This document shows positions 7,497 through 16,663 of a stretch of DNA of 33,503 bases, one piece after another (position 1 is the first letter of the stretch; every line of letters starts with the position of its first letter). This stretch comes from JBKPDV01 sp046728075 (GTDB lineage Bacteria > Acidobacteriota > Thermoanaerobaculia > UBA5066 > Gp7-AA6). The notes below the pieces were generated by a model. It was given only the letters and a program-made list of their open reading frames with translations. It did no database searches and had not been told where the DNA came from. A program made the position numbers and the translations under genes. Location of the stretch: positions 1 to 33,503 of the forward strand of contig JBKPDV010000146.1 in the NCBI GenBank assembly GCA_046728075.1, read 5' to 3'.

Positions 7497-10400
7497 TGTT
7501 CCTTGACGTTATCCCTGTTGGAGCGAATTGTCGAGGGTGTATTTTGCTGGTTGACGCTCCCACCAGAGAAGAGGACGGTGTCGACCGTCTCTCCGGTCGT
7601 CGAATTGATCGTCTGCGCAGCGGAGGCCACACCGCCTCCGAGTCCCTGCTGGTAGTCCTGATAATTGGAATTGTGCCCGCTGCCGTAGGCCCCGCGTCCG
7701 CTCAAGAAGAAGAAGCTGTAGCGGAAAGAGCTGCCCTCGGTCGTGCAGGGGTTCGTCGCGTCCGGCGTGAACGTGATGACGTAGATGAATCCCCGCGTCG
7801 AGAAGGGCGTCGAGGTCGCCTTCTCGTTGACCCCGGCGAAGGTCAGGAAGTATCCGGCGCAAGGGGAGCCGGCCGGGCATCCGGCGTCCAGCGGGAAAAC
7901 ATTATTCAGGGGCGTCACGCCCGTGGGAGTGATGTCCGTCAGGTTTGTTTCGTGGAACGTCACGGGCGGAACCTGGCCATTGTCGACCACGAAATGGAGC
8001 CGCTTCTTCCCTCCGACATTGCTCTTCGTCAGATCGGCGCGGTCGCCGGTGCCGAAGGCCACGCCGAGAGTGGGCCGGGTCCCGCCGTTGATGAAGATGA
8101 TGCCGGCCTGCATGTAGATCGGCTGCAGCGGCGCACTTCCGGTCGTCGCATCGTAGAGCAGCAAGGGTTTCATGTGCGAAGGCTGCAGGCGACCGCCGGC
8201 GTCGAGCACTCCCGGCGCGCTTCCGTCGGTCAACAGTCCGGGCGCGAGATCGACGCGCCACATCCGTCCATTGACGTCTCCGATGTAAACGAGGTCCAGG
8301 TAGCCGTCGTCGTTGTAGTCGACGACCGCGGCGCTGGCGGGCATCGGCGCGAAGAGGATCGGGCTGGTACCGGCCGTCCAGTTTGCGCCGTCATAGCCCG
8401 CCGAGGCCTTGTAGAGCACCTTGCCTGTCTCGACATCGATCATGTAGAGCGAGCGGCCCTGAGTCGCCTTGGTCGTTCCCACGTCCGCCGGCAGAATGGT
8501 ATTCCCCGGCTTGAAGGTGGGATCGTAACCGCCGCCGACGATCGCGACGTAACGATCCTGGTAGCAGGGAACGGGCCCGGAGCAGCCGGTCGAGGAGATG
8601 ACCTGAATCCGCCCGACGATCGGTTTCGACCACGTCTCGGCCATGTACGGCAGGCCCAGACATGTCGAGGCGTCGACGTCGCAGTTGTCGGTCATCTCCC
8701 ACATGATCTCGGGGTAGCGCCGAGGTGTTGACCCAACCTGACACCCCGCCGCCGGTGCGGCGGGGTTGCTGTTGTCTCCGAGACACGGCGGCGAAGCATC
8801 CTTGTTGCCGGCCTGCTCGCCGAAGCGCGGGTCGGTCGAGGCCAGAGGCAAGAGCGTGTCGGGCTGGGTGACGTCGAGGGCGTAATAGTAGACCCCGCCC
8901 TGCCGCAGGCTTCCCACCAGGACCGTCCGCCAGAACCGGTTCGAGTCCGTTGGTGACGCGGCGAAATTGGGATCGATGAAGACATCCGCGGTCGCCACCG
9001 CCCCGTCGACGAAGTACTGCGGCGCCGGCGGGAAGTTGACCATGCTCGGGAACTTCAAGTTCATGATGCTGCGCGGCGCGTAGGCGAAGATCTCCCGCCC
9101 CGTGCCGAGGTCGAAGGCGTCGTTGAACGGGTGCGTGGCCGGCGGACCATCGTCGCGGTCCCAGACTCCCGCATCGAAGGCGTGCAGGAAGCCGTCGTTG
9201 GCGCCGACGAAGAGCACCTTGCGGCGCTTGCCGAATTGATTTGCGAACGCTCCATAGGAACAGTCGGCATTCGAGCCGTCGGGGAGGAATCCGCACGCGC
9301 CGGGTGCGCCGACCCGCGGAGTCAGGTTCGCCGTGAGGAACTGGAAGTAGCGCGGCGGATCGAGCTCCAGGGGCTCGGAGTGGAAGATATCGCCCAGCTT
9401 GTGCGCGTAGCCCGGCGGGCTCGTGGCGTAGTCGGTGCGCTGCTGCGGCGAATTGCATCCCGGCGTACCGGTCCCGACGTTGACCGACGGCACCGGGCAG
9501 TCATCCTGGTAGAAGTACGAGTAGCGGTTCAACTCGGTCGCATGCGGGCCGACGTTCCCTGTCGGCGCAGAGGAAATATTCTGCCACCAGGTATTGAGCA
9601 CCTGATCGCGGTCGCCGCTCGGCGGAATCGGCGGCACCACGACGGGCGGCGTGTCGTTGGTCCCGCCGCGGAGGAACTGGACCGTAGCGATCGCCTCATC
9701 CCGCCGTAAGGGGTCGGACGTGGTCGGGAAGCCGAGGAGTCCTGTGCCCATGAGGGTCATCAGATCGTCAAAGCAGGAGCCGGCTGTGTTCCAGCCGCTG
9801 CAAGGGGCGACATTGGGCAGGAAGTCGCGGCGCACCAGCGGAACCGCTGGGCCTGCCGAGTCGCCCCAGATCATCCGACGTCCGGGCCAGATCTTGATGG
9901 CGCCGAGGGGATCGTTGGCCGCGGCCGCGCCGCCGATGGGCGCGGGCGTCACCGAGCCGATCAAGTTCGTCACCGGATTCGTATAGCCGAGGATTCGGGC
10001 GGCGTCCCAGAGCGGACGGCGGTCGGGCGGCGTTGCGCTGGTATCGAACGCCTTGGCCGCGTCGGGATTGCTTTGATCCGGGTAGAACGCTGTCCCTCCC
10101 AGCGGCGTGGGCGTGGGTGTCGGGGTAAAGACGACCGGCGTTGCCGTCGGACCTCCCGGGGTGGGCGTATCGATCGGCACGGGCGGCCCGGCAGTGACGA
10201 CCGGCAGGTTTTCCGAGTTATCGAGCTTGAAGGCCTTGAGCGAGCCGCTCCAGACCGACCAGGTCGAGAGAGAGCCGTCGACGTTCAGATGGCTCGGGAT
10301 GACGGCCCCGATGTGCGCGACATCATTGCCGATGCCGCTGCCGACGGAGGGCACGGACGGGGCGGCGAAGAACTGGGCCGACCGCTTGAGCTCCAGGATG

Positions 10401-13400
10401 CTCGCCAGGGCCGTCTTCAAGGCGGCCCTGTTGGTCGCGCGATAGAGATGTCCGGGATTGGTCCCATCGGCCGAGCTGCTGTTGTCCGCGACGCACTGCA
10501 GATCCACGGAGGAGGCACTGTCGGGAATCATCGCCACGACGTAGACCGGCACGGCGGTGACCGGAATGCTCGGATCGATGGCGTGCGCGTCCGCGCGGGC
10601 CGTCGGCGGCGACGAGGGAAGCGTTAAGGTTCCCAGGTCCCCGGCCGGGCCCTTGGGGTGACCCGCGTAGGACCCGCACAGATCGACACCGCAGGTCTCC
10701 AGACCGTCGGTGATGAAGACGATGATGTACTTGCGGCAGTTCTGCGCCGGATCGTCGGTCTCCTGGAACACCGAGTTGACGAAGTAGTTGTAAGCGTCAT
10801 GGAGCGCGGCGCCGATCGGCGTGGTATTGGCGGTCATGAGGACCGAGGTCGCGTCCTCCGCCAGCGTGTATTCCTGCATGTGCGGCCGGATCGAGTTGTA
10901 GCTCACGATCGACGACGTGAAGCGCAGGAGCCGCTTGATCGCGGGAATGCTGTCCGAATCGATTCCCGCTTGCCAGTCACGCGGGAAGGGGACCATCGGC
11001 CAGAATTCCTGACCCGGCGGATCGGCGATGCCGCCCGGATAAGGATCGTAACCCGGAGGCCGCTTCGCAGTGGAGGGTGTGGCCGTCGGGTTCAGACCGG
11101 TGTCCAGGCTCAGCCCTCCGCAGTCGTCGGTGTAGGGGTTGCACGCCGCCGACGACGGGCAGGATCGATCCGCGAACGCGTCTTTCACTCCCTGCTGGGC
11201 GCTGCGATCGAAGTCTTCGAACGCGGCGTACATCCCCTGGTTGTGGCGGTCCCCACCGGGAACCGGCGTCAAGTCACGGACTCCGTCCGCGTCGTTGTCG
11301 TCGAAAGGCGGGACTGGGTGCCCGAGCGGCACGACCTGAGCAGGGTTGACCGAGCCCCACGGCGGATTCCCGTTGTCGAAACAGACCCCGCCCTTCGGAC
11401 AGAGGGGGTTGGCCTTGTCGCGGAAGGGATAGAGCGCCGGGTTACCTCCCAGGTCGTAGAGGTCTCCGCGCATGTAGACGATCAGTTGCGGCGGCTGGAG
11501 CAGAATCTTCGCCGCGTCGGGGTCGGCCTGCGGGTCGTCGAACCCGCGATAGTCATTGGGGAGAGGACGATCGTCCGCGTTACCGTCGCCGTCCTGGTCG
11601 AGGTAGGCGCAGATCTTGTCGGTCCGCGGATCGTCCGAACCGAAGACGTCGGTGCAGGGCGCGCAGAGCAGCGGGCTGGCACCGCTGACCGGCGCGGGCG
11701 CCGTCGTCAGGCCCGGACAGGGAACGCCGGGCAGCGGCGGCGGGGGCGGCGGCGCCATCGCCAGCAGCCCGCGAATGGAAGCGGAGAACCAGTTCGCGAT
11801 GACCGGCAGCGTGCTCGAGGCCGGAGCGGAACCCTCCACGGCGGTCGGCGGCGGAGCAGGAGGCTGGGTGGGGGTCCTCGTCTTCGTGAATGTCTTCGTC
11901 GCGGTCGTCGTGGGAGTGAACGTGTTGGTCGCCGTCGCGGTCACGGTCGGAGTCGAGGTAAACGTCGGCGTGTCCGTCGGCGTGTTCGTCTTGGTGAATG
12001 TAAAGGTGTTCGTCGGCGTATTGGTCGGCGTATTCGTCGCGGTGTTTGTGGCCGTGTTGGTCGGTGTGTTGGTCTTCGTGAAGGTGGGAGTGATCGTGAA
12101 CGTCGGCGTGAACGTCGGCGTGTTTGTCTTCGTAAACGTCTGCGTGACCGTGAACGTCTGAGTAAACGTCGGCGTGATCGTCGCCGTCGCCGTCTTCGTA
12201 AACGTCGGCGTGAACGTATCCGTCGGCTTCGGAGTGAACGTATTCGTCACCGTGAAGGTCTGCGTAATGGTTGGCGTGTTCGTCTTGGTGAAAGTCTGAG
12301 TGATGGTCGGCGTCCGAGTGCCCGTCGGGGTGAAGGTGAACGTCGGCGTGATGGTCGGCGTGTTGGTCTTGGTGAAGGTATTCGTGATGGTCGGCGTATT
12401 GGTCTTGGTAAACGTCTGAGTGACCGTCGGCGTGAGCGTGAACGTCGGCGTGATCGTCGCGGTCTTGGTAGGCGTGTCCGTCTTCGTGTTGGTGAACGTC
12501 GGAGTAATCGTCGGCGTGAGCGTGATCGTCGGTGTGAGCGTGATCGTCGGAGTGTTCGTCGCCGTGCCCGTCTGGGTGAACGTCGGCGTGATGGTCTTCG
12601 TCGGGGTGTTGGTCTTGGTGAACGTCTGGGTGAAGGTCGGCGTAATCGTCTTGGTCGGGGTAAACGTAGACGTGCTGGTCACTGTGGGAGTGCTGGTCGA
12701 TGTCGAGGTCGCGGTGGCCGTCGGCGTGCTCGTGATCGTCGGCGTGCTGGTGCTCGTGGGCGTGCTGGTGGACGTCGGGGTGCTGCTCGGGGTCGGGCTC
12801 GCCGTCGGCGTGCCCCACTCGGAGACCTCGATGACGATCTGCGGGTCGCTGTACTTGTTCCCGTATCCAGAGGGAACACCGTCGACCATCCTCAGGTGGA
12901 GCTCGCGGCCGGGCGCCCCCGCGTTGCGGTAGACGACCATGCCTTGCGATTGAGCCGCCACCGTGTCATAGCCCTTGGGGCCGAAGGCGCCGCTCCAGAC
13001 GCCGGGTTGAGGAGACAGCGGGGGCGAAAGCGGGCCGTGCCCTCCCCCGTAGCTCGCCCAGGGAGGACGAACGTCAGCCACCTCCCAGGGAGGCGAATTC
13101 TGCACGCCGGTGCAGCCCCCCACCGGAGGGGTCGGCGTCGGAGTCCCGGGGTCGACATGCGTCGGATTGCAGATGTCCTCGCGGATGTAATTGCGCATGA
13201 CCTTGTGGCCGAGCTGCAGGAAGCGGCCCGACTGGATGTCGGGGTACATCGAGGACGGGAACACTGTGTTGATGTTCGCTCCCCCAACGAGGGTCTTGGC
13301 GAAGTACAGCCACTCCATGCCACCGCTCTCGAGCGTGTTGTCCCCGGCCAGCTTCGTGTGCGCGCCTCCGCCTCCTCCCTGGTCGGCGCCGAATCGGGGA

Positions 13401-13765
13401 TTCGGATTGCGGTAGGAGGCGAACGCCCAGTTGACTCCCTGGGCGCCGCTGATGACTTCGCGCAGAACGCTCTTGGCGATGCCGAACTTCGAGCCGTAGC
13501 TCGTCGTCGAGCTGCCCTGCGGATAGATGAAGTCATCCATGTAGGCCGGAAGGCCGTAGTAATCGAGGAACTCGTCGTGCATCGAGGTCGAGCTGTCCAG
13601 AATGAGCAGAACGTCCGTCTTCGCGCCGGAATTGGCCTGCATCAACTGGCGGTCATCGGGAAAGCCCGGGGAGGCGTTCAAGAAGATCAAGACCACGGCG
13701 ACCGTGACCCGGTGGCGGACGGCAAAGCCGAGCAGACCGCGCGAAAGGGAGCGGGTCCGCGTCAT
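7493..13765 (-). CDS. pilY1: Giant PilY1-family pilus tip protein with split VWA domain
   Basis: A 2090-residue exported protein with an N-terminal signal (hydrophobic TVAVVLIFL, residues 21-29). A VWA domain starts at ~51 with MIDAS motif DSSTSM (D57, S59, S61). Its second half lies far downstream: NTTPIGAAL (T981/T982) and VFITDGLETC (D1020), so ~840 residues are inserted. The insert includes a 315-residue Thr/Pro repeat block (319-633) and Asp-rich, possibly calcium-binding segments such as YLDQDGDGNADD. The C-terminal half is the PilY1 beta-propeller, with LFVGANDGFLHAFDAG (~1515) and an EF-hand-like DYNDDGYLDLVYIGD (~1813). PilY1 proteins sit at the pilus tip, aid adhesion and surface sensing, and oppose PilT retraction. 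The start ATG overlaps the pilX stop (ATGA). The family is firm from the propeller and context; the length is well above the ~1160 residues of P. aeruginosa PilY1. Confidence 0.92.
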   Translation of the reverse strand: MTRTRSLSRGLLGFAVRHRVTVAVVLIFLNASPGFPDDRQLMQANSGAKTDVLLILDSSTSMHDEFLDYYGLPAYMDDFIYPQGSSTTSYGSKFGIAKSVLREVISGAQGVNWAFASYRNPNPRFGADQGGGGGAHTKLAGDNTLESGGMEWLYFAKTLVGGANINTVFPSSMYPDIQSGRFLQLGHKVMRNYIREDICNPTHVDPGTPTPTPPVGGCTGVQNSPPWEVADVRPPWASYGGGHGPLSPPLSPQPGVWSGAFGPKGYDTVAAQSQGMVVYRNAGAPGRELHLRMVDGVPSGYGNKYSDPQIVIEVSEWGTPTASPTPSSTPTSTSTPTSTSTPTITSTPTATATSTSTSTPTVTSTSTFTPTKTITPTFTQTFTKTNTPTKTITPTFTQTGTATNTPTITLTPTITLTPTITPTFTNTKTDTPTKTATITPTFTLTPTVTQTFTKTNTPTITNTFTKTNTPTITPTFTFTPTGTRTPTITQTFTKTNTPTITQTFTVTNTFTPKPTDTFTPTFTKTATATITPTFTQTFTVTQTFTKTNTPTFTPTFTITPTFTKTNTPTNTATNTATNTPTNTPTNTFTFTKTNTPTDTPTFTSTPTVTATATNTFTPTTTATKTFTKTRTPTQPPAPPPTAVEGSAPASSTLPVIANWFSASIRGLLAMAPPPPPPLPGVPCPGLTTAPAPVSGASPLLCAPCTDVFGSDDPRTDKICAYLDQDGDGNADDRPLPNDYRGFDDPQADPDAAKILLQPPQLIVYMRGDLYDLGGNPALYPFRDKANPLCPKGGVCFDNGNPPWGSVNPAQVVPLGHPVPPFDDNDADGVRDLTPVPGGDRHNQGMYAAFEDFDRSAQQGVKDAFADRSCPSSAACNPYTDDCGGLSLDTGLNPTATPSTAKRPPGYDPYPGGIADPPGQEFWPMVPFPRDWQAGIDSDSIPAIKRLLRFTSSIVSYNSIRPHMQEYTLAEDATSVLMTANTTPIGAALHDAYNYFVNSVFQETDDPAQNCRKYIIVFITDGLETCGVDLCGSYAGHPKGPAGDLGTLTLPSSPPTARADAHAIDPSIPVTAVPVYVVAMIPDSASSVDLQCVADNSSSADGTNPGHLYRATNRAALKTALASILELKRSAQFFAAPSVPSVGSGIGNDVAHIGAVIPSHLNVDGSLSTWSVWSGSLKAFKLDNSENLPVVTAGPPVPIDTPTPGGPTATPVVFTPTPTPTPLGGTAFYPDQSNPDAAKAFDTSATPPDRRPLWDAARILGYTNPVTNLIGSVTPAPIGGAAAANDPLGAIKIWPGRRMIWGDSAGPAVPLVRRDFLPNVAPCSGWNTAGSCFDDLMTLMGTGLLGFPTTSDPLRRDEAIATVQFLRGGTNDTPPVVVPPIPPSGDRDQVLNTWWQNISSAPTGNVGPHATELNRYSYFYQDDCPVPSVNVGTGTPGCNSPQQRTDYATSPPGYAHKLGDIFHSEPLELDPPRYFQFLTANLTPRVGAPGACGFLPDGSNADCSYGAFANQFGKRRKVLFVGANDGFLHAFDAGVWDRDDGPPATHPFNDAFDLGTGREIFAYAPRSIMNLKFPSMVNFPPAPQYFVDGAVATADVFIDPNFAASPTDSNRFWRTVLVGSLRQGGVYYYALDVTQPDTLLPLASTDPRFGEQAGNKDASPPCLGDNSNPAAPAAGCQVGSTPRRYPEIMWEMTDNCDVDASTCLGLPYMAETWSKPIVGRIQVISSTGCSGPVPCYQDRYVAIVGGGYDPTFKPGNTILPADVGTTKATQGRSLYMIDVETGKVLYKASAGYDGANWTAGTSPILFAPMPASAAVVDYNDDGYLDLVYIGDVNGRMWRVDLAPGLLTDGSAPGVLDAGGRLQPSHMKPLLLYDATTGSAPLQPIYMQAGIIFINGGTRPTLGVAFGTGDRADLTKSNVGGKKRLHFVVDNGQVPPVTFHETNLTDITPTGVTPLNNVFPLDAGCPAGSPCAGYFLTFAGVNEKATSTPFSTRGFIYVITFTPDATNPCTTEGSSFRYSFFFLSGRGAYGSGHNSNYQDYQQGLGGGVASAAQTINSTTGETVDTVLFSGGSVNQQNTPSTIRSNRDNVKEQ
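11867..12811 (-). repeat. Thr/Pro-rich coding repeat within pilY1
   Basis: 945 bases encode residues 319-633 as degenerate units such as TPTITPTF, TFTKTNTPT and TATNTPTNTP. At the DNA level this is a 6-bp periodicity (Thr plus a variable residue) with 12- to 36-bp higher-order copies; on the + strand it reads as recurring GTCGGCGTG-like words. It probably forms an extended stalk and is a likely site of O-glycosylation and of length variation by slippage or recombination. Confidence 0.93.
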
Positions 13766-14367
13766 GGAGTCACCGAGAAGGGAAGCCGGGCCGGCAGAGG
13801 CCCGAGCTCCACGTCCGCGACGAGGGCCTTCGAGTATTGCAGGACCGCGTCGTTTTGCCCGCCCGCGGAACGCACCTCGAAGCCATAGGTGTATTGGCCC
13901 CTCTCCTCTCCCTCATTCACGCGTCCGCCCCGGTAAAGCCGACGGCCGAGCAGACTCGGGCTCTGGACTCGAACTGTGATGTCCGAGCCGACCCCTGTGT
14001 CGCCGGAGAAGAAGCCGCCGCCGCCGTGGCGGTGACTGGGCAGGGGGAAGAGCACGTTGCCGAAGGGAAGATCCGGACAAGGCGCGGGCCGATCACAGAA
14101 CTCGGGCCGACGCATGAAGTCCGACGGTGCCTCCATCGCGGCCGAAGCCCAGCGGAGGCCGGCGTCGGCCGAATAGAAAGCCCGGTTCACAGACCATTCG
14201 TTCGCGGCGATGCGCGACTCGGTGCTCGTGATCAGCATCAGGGCGATCCCGATCACGGTCAGGATCGTCAGAACGAGGATGGCGACGACTAAGGCGGCAC
14301 CCCTCTCTCCTCGCCGGCGAATGCCTCGGAGCAATCTTCCTCGCCTGGGCTCGAGTACGCGTGTCAT
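13762..14367 (-). CDS. pilX: PilX-like minor pilin
   Basis: A 201-residue protein. After a basic N-terminus ending RRRGERG comes the hydrophobic helix AALVVAILVLTILTVIGIAL, then STESRIAANEWSVNRAFYSA and DAGLRWA. This is the PilX N-terminal signature: an atypical prepilin start without the usual Phe-Thr-Leu-Ile-Glu, and the AFYxADAG stretch. PilX is a core minor pilin of the tip complex with PilV, PilW and PilY1. The gene starts 4 bases after the pilW stop with a GGGAG Shine-Dalgarno ~8 nt upstream, and its stop overlaps the pilY1 start by four bases. The globular part contains a Gly-rich loop (HRHGGGGFF). The family call is strong from sequence and order. Confidence 0.87.
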   Translation of the reverse strand: MTRVLEPRRGRLLRGIRRRGERGAALVVAILVLTILTVIGIALMLITSTESRIAANEWSVNRAFYSADAGLRWASAAMEAPSDFMRRPEFCDRPAPCPDLPFGNVLFPLPSHRHGGGGFFSGDTGVGSDITVRVQSPSLLGRRLYRGGRVNEGEERGQYTYGFEVRSAGGQNDAVLQYSKALVADVELGPLPARLPFSVTP

Positions 14368-14371
14368 CGGA

Positions 14372-15793
14372 TTAGCTCCCGGAGGTGTAGTTACGAAGGT
14401 TGATCTTCATGGTCTGCACCCGGCGGCGGTACTGGCCTGCCGTCGGGACCTGAGCGGAGTTCATGACGGTGTAGCCCGTGGCCGTCGGGCCCTTGTACGT
14501 CGGGTCGGAATCCTTGGAACGGGCGACCAGAGAAACCATGATCCCGTGGAGTCGGGGGCAGTGTCCCGGGGCGGCGCCTGCGTGACTGAAGGGATCGGTG
14601 ACGGGAATGACTGCGCACCCTCCTCCCGGGATGACGGTGCACTGGAACTGAATGAAAGAGGGAACGGCCTCCCCGGGAACGTTCGGCGACCACTCGTCGG
14701 CGTCGATCGTAGTCGAGACGTTTGTGTCGGGATCGGTGACCGTCGGCGGGTTGGCGGCCTTGCGGCCGACCTCTTCATCGTTGTTCGAGTCGATTCCGTA
14801 CGCGATCTGCATGTCTTCAACGTCGTCGGCCAGAGGCAGGATGTCGAAGCTCGTCTTTCCCGTGCCGGTATCGAAACGGCGTGTCCCCTGGGCCAGAACG
14901 GGGTGCTGTGGATCGGTATTGTCGATGAAGTAAAGGAAGTCGTCGAGGATTCCCGCGCGGTAGACGCGGGCAATGTTCTGCGGCGAGGTTCCGTCGAGCA
15001 TCGGGTTCTCGTTGTTGAACTCTTTCGCGGGGTTGGCGTTGAAATCCACGGCCCCGAAGGTGTTGCTCGACACGAGCGTCGTGGGAGCCGAGATCACACC
15101 GACGTTGTAGGTCGTCTGCGGGTATTTCGGAATCGGAGTCGGGTCTGTCGGTGAAGGGGACGAGCAACCTCCGTGGATGTCGTCGTCGGCGGCGACGAGC
15201 ACGAACATCGGATGGGTGCCACTCGCGCCTGCGGCGTAAGTGTCGATCGCCGCGAACTGCGGCCGGTTCACGGGGTCGTTGTTGTAGTGCTGGCCCAGAA
15301 GCGCGCTGCCCACGATCGGCGCGACGTTGAGCGCCGCGGCTCCGGTGCATCCGGCGCAGCCCGTCGCCGAATCGAACCCGAGGAGCGGGGAATTGATGAC
15401 CCCGCGGATCTCGATCATGTCCGTCCCGTCCCGAACCGGTACGTCCGTGCCCGCCAGGTTCTTCACCGACGCTCCCGTGACGTTGTCGTAGCCGTTGGCG
15501 GATCCGATCGTGATCCCGCCCATGTTCGTGCTCGGATCGGGCCGATTCAGCACGGCCTGCGTGATGAAGAGGCCTCCCGCCCCCGCCATGCGGATGGCCC
15601 GCGTCATCTGATAGATGCCGTAGCGGACCGCCCCCTGCGCGTCGGCGACCTGCTGCTCGCTCTTGTTGATTCGGGCGCTCGCGTCGAAGACCGCGAGGAT
15701 CCCGAGCATCGCCAGAGCGAGCAGGAAGACGACAACGATCATCTCGATGAGAGTGAATCCGCCGGAGCCCCGGCCGGATCGAGCGCCGCGCAC
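14372..15793 (-). CDS. pilW: PilW-like minor pilin
   Basis: A 473-residue prepilin-type protein, started at GTG 15793 (VRGARSGRGSGG then FTLIEM). A TTG two codons upstream, overlapping the pilV stop, is an alternative. The prepilin peptidase site is G|FTLIE with Glu at +5, followed by the helix MIVVVFLLALAMLGILAVF. The next part, VADAQGAVRYGIYQMTRAIR followed by MAG, matches the PilW family. The globular domain is large (~430 residues) and has Cys pairs (GCAGCTG, GGCAV). It lies 8 bases after pilV and 4 before pilX. The long open frame upstream of the start is only pilV read out of frame. Role: minor pilin in pilus initiation and tip display of PilY1. Confidence 0.88.
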   Translation of the reverse strand: MRGARSGRGSGGFTLIEMIVVVFLLALAMLGILAVFDASARINKSEQQVADAQGAVRYGIYQMTRAIRMAGAGGLFITQAVLNRPDPSTNMGGITIGSANGYDNVTGASVKNLAGTDVPVRDGTDMIEIRGVINSPLLGFDSATGCAGCTGAAALNVAPIVGSALLGQHYNNDPVNRPQFAAIDTYAAGASGTHPMFVLVAADDDIHGGCSSPSPTDPTPIPKYPQTTYNVGVISAPTTLVSSNTFGAVDFNANPAKEFNNENPMLDGTSPQNIARVYRAGILDDFLYFIDNTDPQHPVLAQGTRRFDTGTGKTSFDILPLADDVEDMQIAYGIDSNNDEEVGRKAANPPTVTDPDTNVSTTIDADEWSPNVPGEAVPSFIQFQCTVIPGGGCAVIPVTDPFSHAGAAPGHCPRLHGIMVSLVARSKDSDPTYKGPTATGYTVMNSAQVPTAGQYRRRVQTMKINLRNYTSGS

Positions 15794-15801
15794 GGGAGGT
15801 C

Positions 15802-16452
15802 TCAAAAGAAGCACGGCGGCGCTCCCCCGGCACACGGATCGGCAATCGAGAGATCGCTTCCGATCGTAGGATTGTTGAGGACCCCGCTGACGCGCGAGAC
15901 GCGCGCCCCGATGCCCAGAGGTCCGCTGCCGGCTCTCACTTCCACATCGATCCGCTTGTACTGGAAGGGCTGGTTGGCAAGAACGACGCGGTTGGGCACA
16001 AAGACCACGCCGCTGGCTGGAGATCCTGGCCCCGCCATCGGCGGGAGGGACCACTGCGTGACCTGGTAGGTCACGGAGAAGGGATTGCGAACGGTCGAAA
16101 GGCTCGAGGGATTCGTCGGATCCGGCAAGAAAGCCGCCTGATCCTTGACATGGAACCCGACGGACAGCAGCGGATCGTCGAAGGTCAGGTTCATCACTTG
16201 TTCGAGGCGATCGCGCGCGAGGATGTGGATGCTCGTGTACTCGTTGGCGGAGTAGTTGGATTTGACGCTGGCGATAAAGAGGGGCGCGATGCCGAGAAGG
16301 ACGAATCCCAGAAGAGCCACGGCGATCAAGAGCTCCACCAGAGTGAGACCTCTCTGGCCGGTGCGGCCGCTGCAGCCACGGCCCCGTCGCGCTCGGCTCT
16401 GCCCGTCCGAGAGTGAGTTCTCGGTGGCATGTTGTGCATGGAAAAGGAACAT
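15802..16452 (-). CDS. pilV: PilV-like minor pilin
   Basis: A 216-residue prepilin and the first gene of the minor pilin operon. The leader is long (~35 residues) and basic, ending GQRG before LTLVELLIAVALLGFVLLGI, with Glu at +5. The following NEYTSIHILARDRLEQVMNL matches the PilV/type IV pilus modification family. ATG 16452 is supported by a GAGG Shine-Dalgarno ~8 nt upstream, and no other start codon occurs before the cleavage site. The C-terminus ends in CAGGAPPCFF. It acts with PilW, PilX and PilY1 in the tip complex and is substrate for the prepilin peptidase at 22212-23003. Confidence 0.86.
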   Translation of the reverse strand: MFLFHAQHATENSLSDGQSRARRGRGCSGRTGQRGLTLVELLIAVALLGFVLLGIAPLFIASVKSNYSANEYTSIHILARDRLEQVMNLTFDDPLLSVGFHVKDQAAFLPDPTNPSSLSTVRNPFSVTYQVTQWSLPPMAGPGSPASGVVFVPNRVVLANQPFQYKRIDVEVRAGSGPLGIGARVSRVSGVLNNPTIGSDLSIADPCAGGAPPCFF

Positions 16453-16663
16453 GTGACTGCCTCATGAGCGATTCCTGTGCCGTCACCCTCGCCCGACAGC
16501 AAGTGGCACGAAGATCAATAAGTTAGACAAATAGCGCTCCTCGGCTCAGAGGTGGGCAAGGCGATATTTCGTTACGGTTAGTAACAGCCAGCTGATCCTT
16601 CCGGCGGTCGCCAGATCGCGTTTATGCGTGGCTTAAACTGATGAGCACGGGGAGAAGTTCACG
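16453..16663. promoter_or_regulatory. Divergent intergenic region, pilV operon / pilT genes
   Basis: These 211 bases separate the two divergently transcribed pilus operons and must hold both promoters. An inverted repeat GTTAC-GGTTA-GTAAC is centred near 16576. The DNA at 16507-16580 is more AT-rich than its surroundings. No convincing sigma54 or sigma70 pair was found. A GGAGAAG Shine-Dalgarno precedes the + strand start at 16664. Confidence 0.4.

Noticed and set aside
11867..12811. Possible CRISPR-like array
   Set aside because: The repeat is a 6-bp degenerate coding repeat without constant repeats or unique spacers.
11616..12932. Plus-strand frames made of Val/Gly/Phe repeats, looking like hydrophobic repeat proteins
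   Set aside because: They are the complement of the Thr/Pro codons in pilY1 (ACC/ACG read as GGT/CGT and shifted to GTC/GTG). No start signals or domain support.
10658..13888. A 1076-codon open frame on the + strand, Arg/Gly-rich
   Set aside because: It lies antisense to pilY1 and pilX, whose frames carry VWA, propeller and prepilin motifs. The composition is typical of an antisense frame in GC-rich DNA.
16468..16481. Sigma54-like GGCAC-N-GC on the minus strand upstream of pilV
   Set aside because: The GG/GC spacing fits, but transcription would start about 5 nt before the pilV ATG, downstream of its Shine-Dalgarno site.
15794..16486. N-terminal extension of the PilW frame across the pilV region
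   Set aside because: The prepilin motif must be near the N-terminus; the upstream part is pilV read out of frame.
16504..16518. TGGCACG on the + strand upstream of the HEAT-PilT gene
   Set aside because: It matches the -24 element exactly, but no GC is found at the -12 position.
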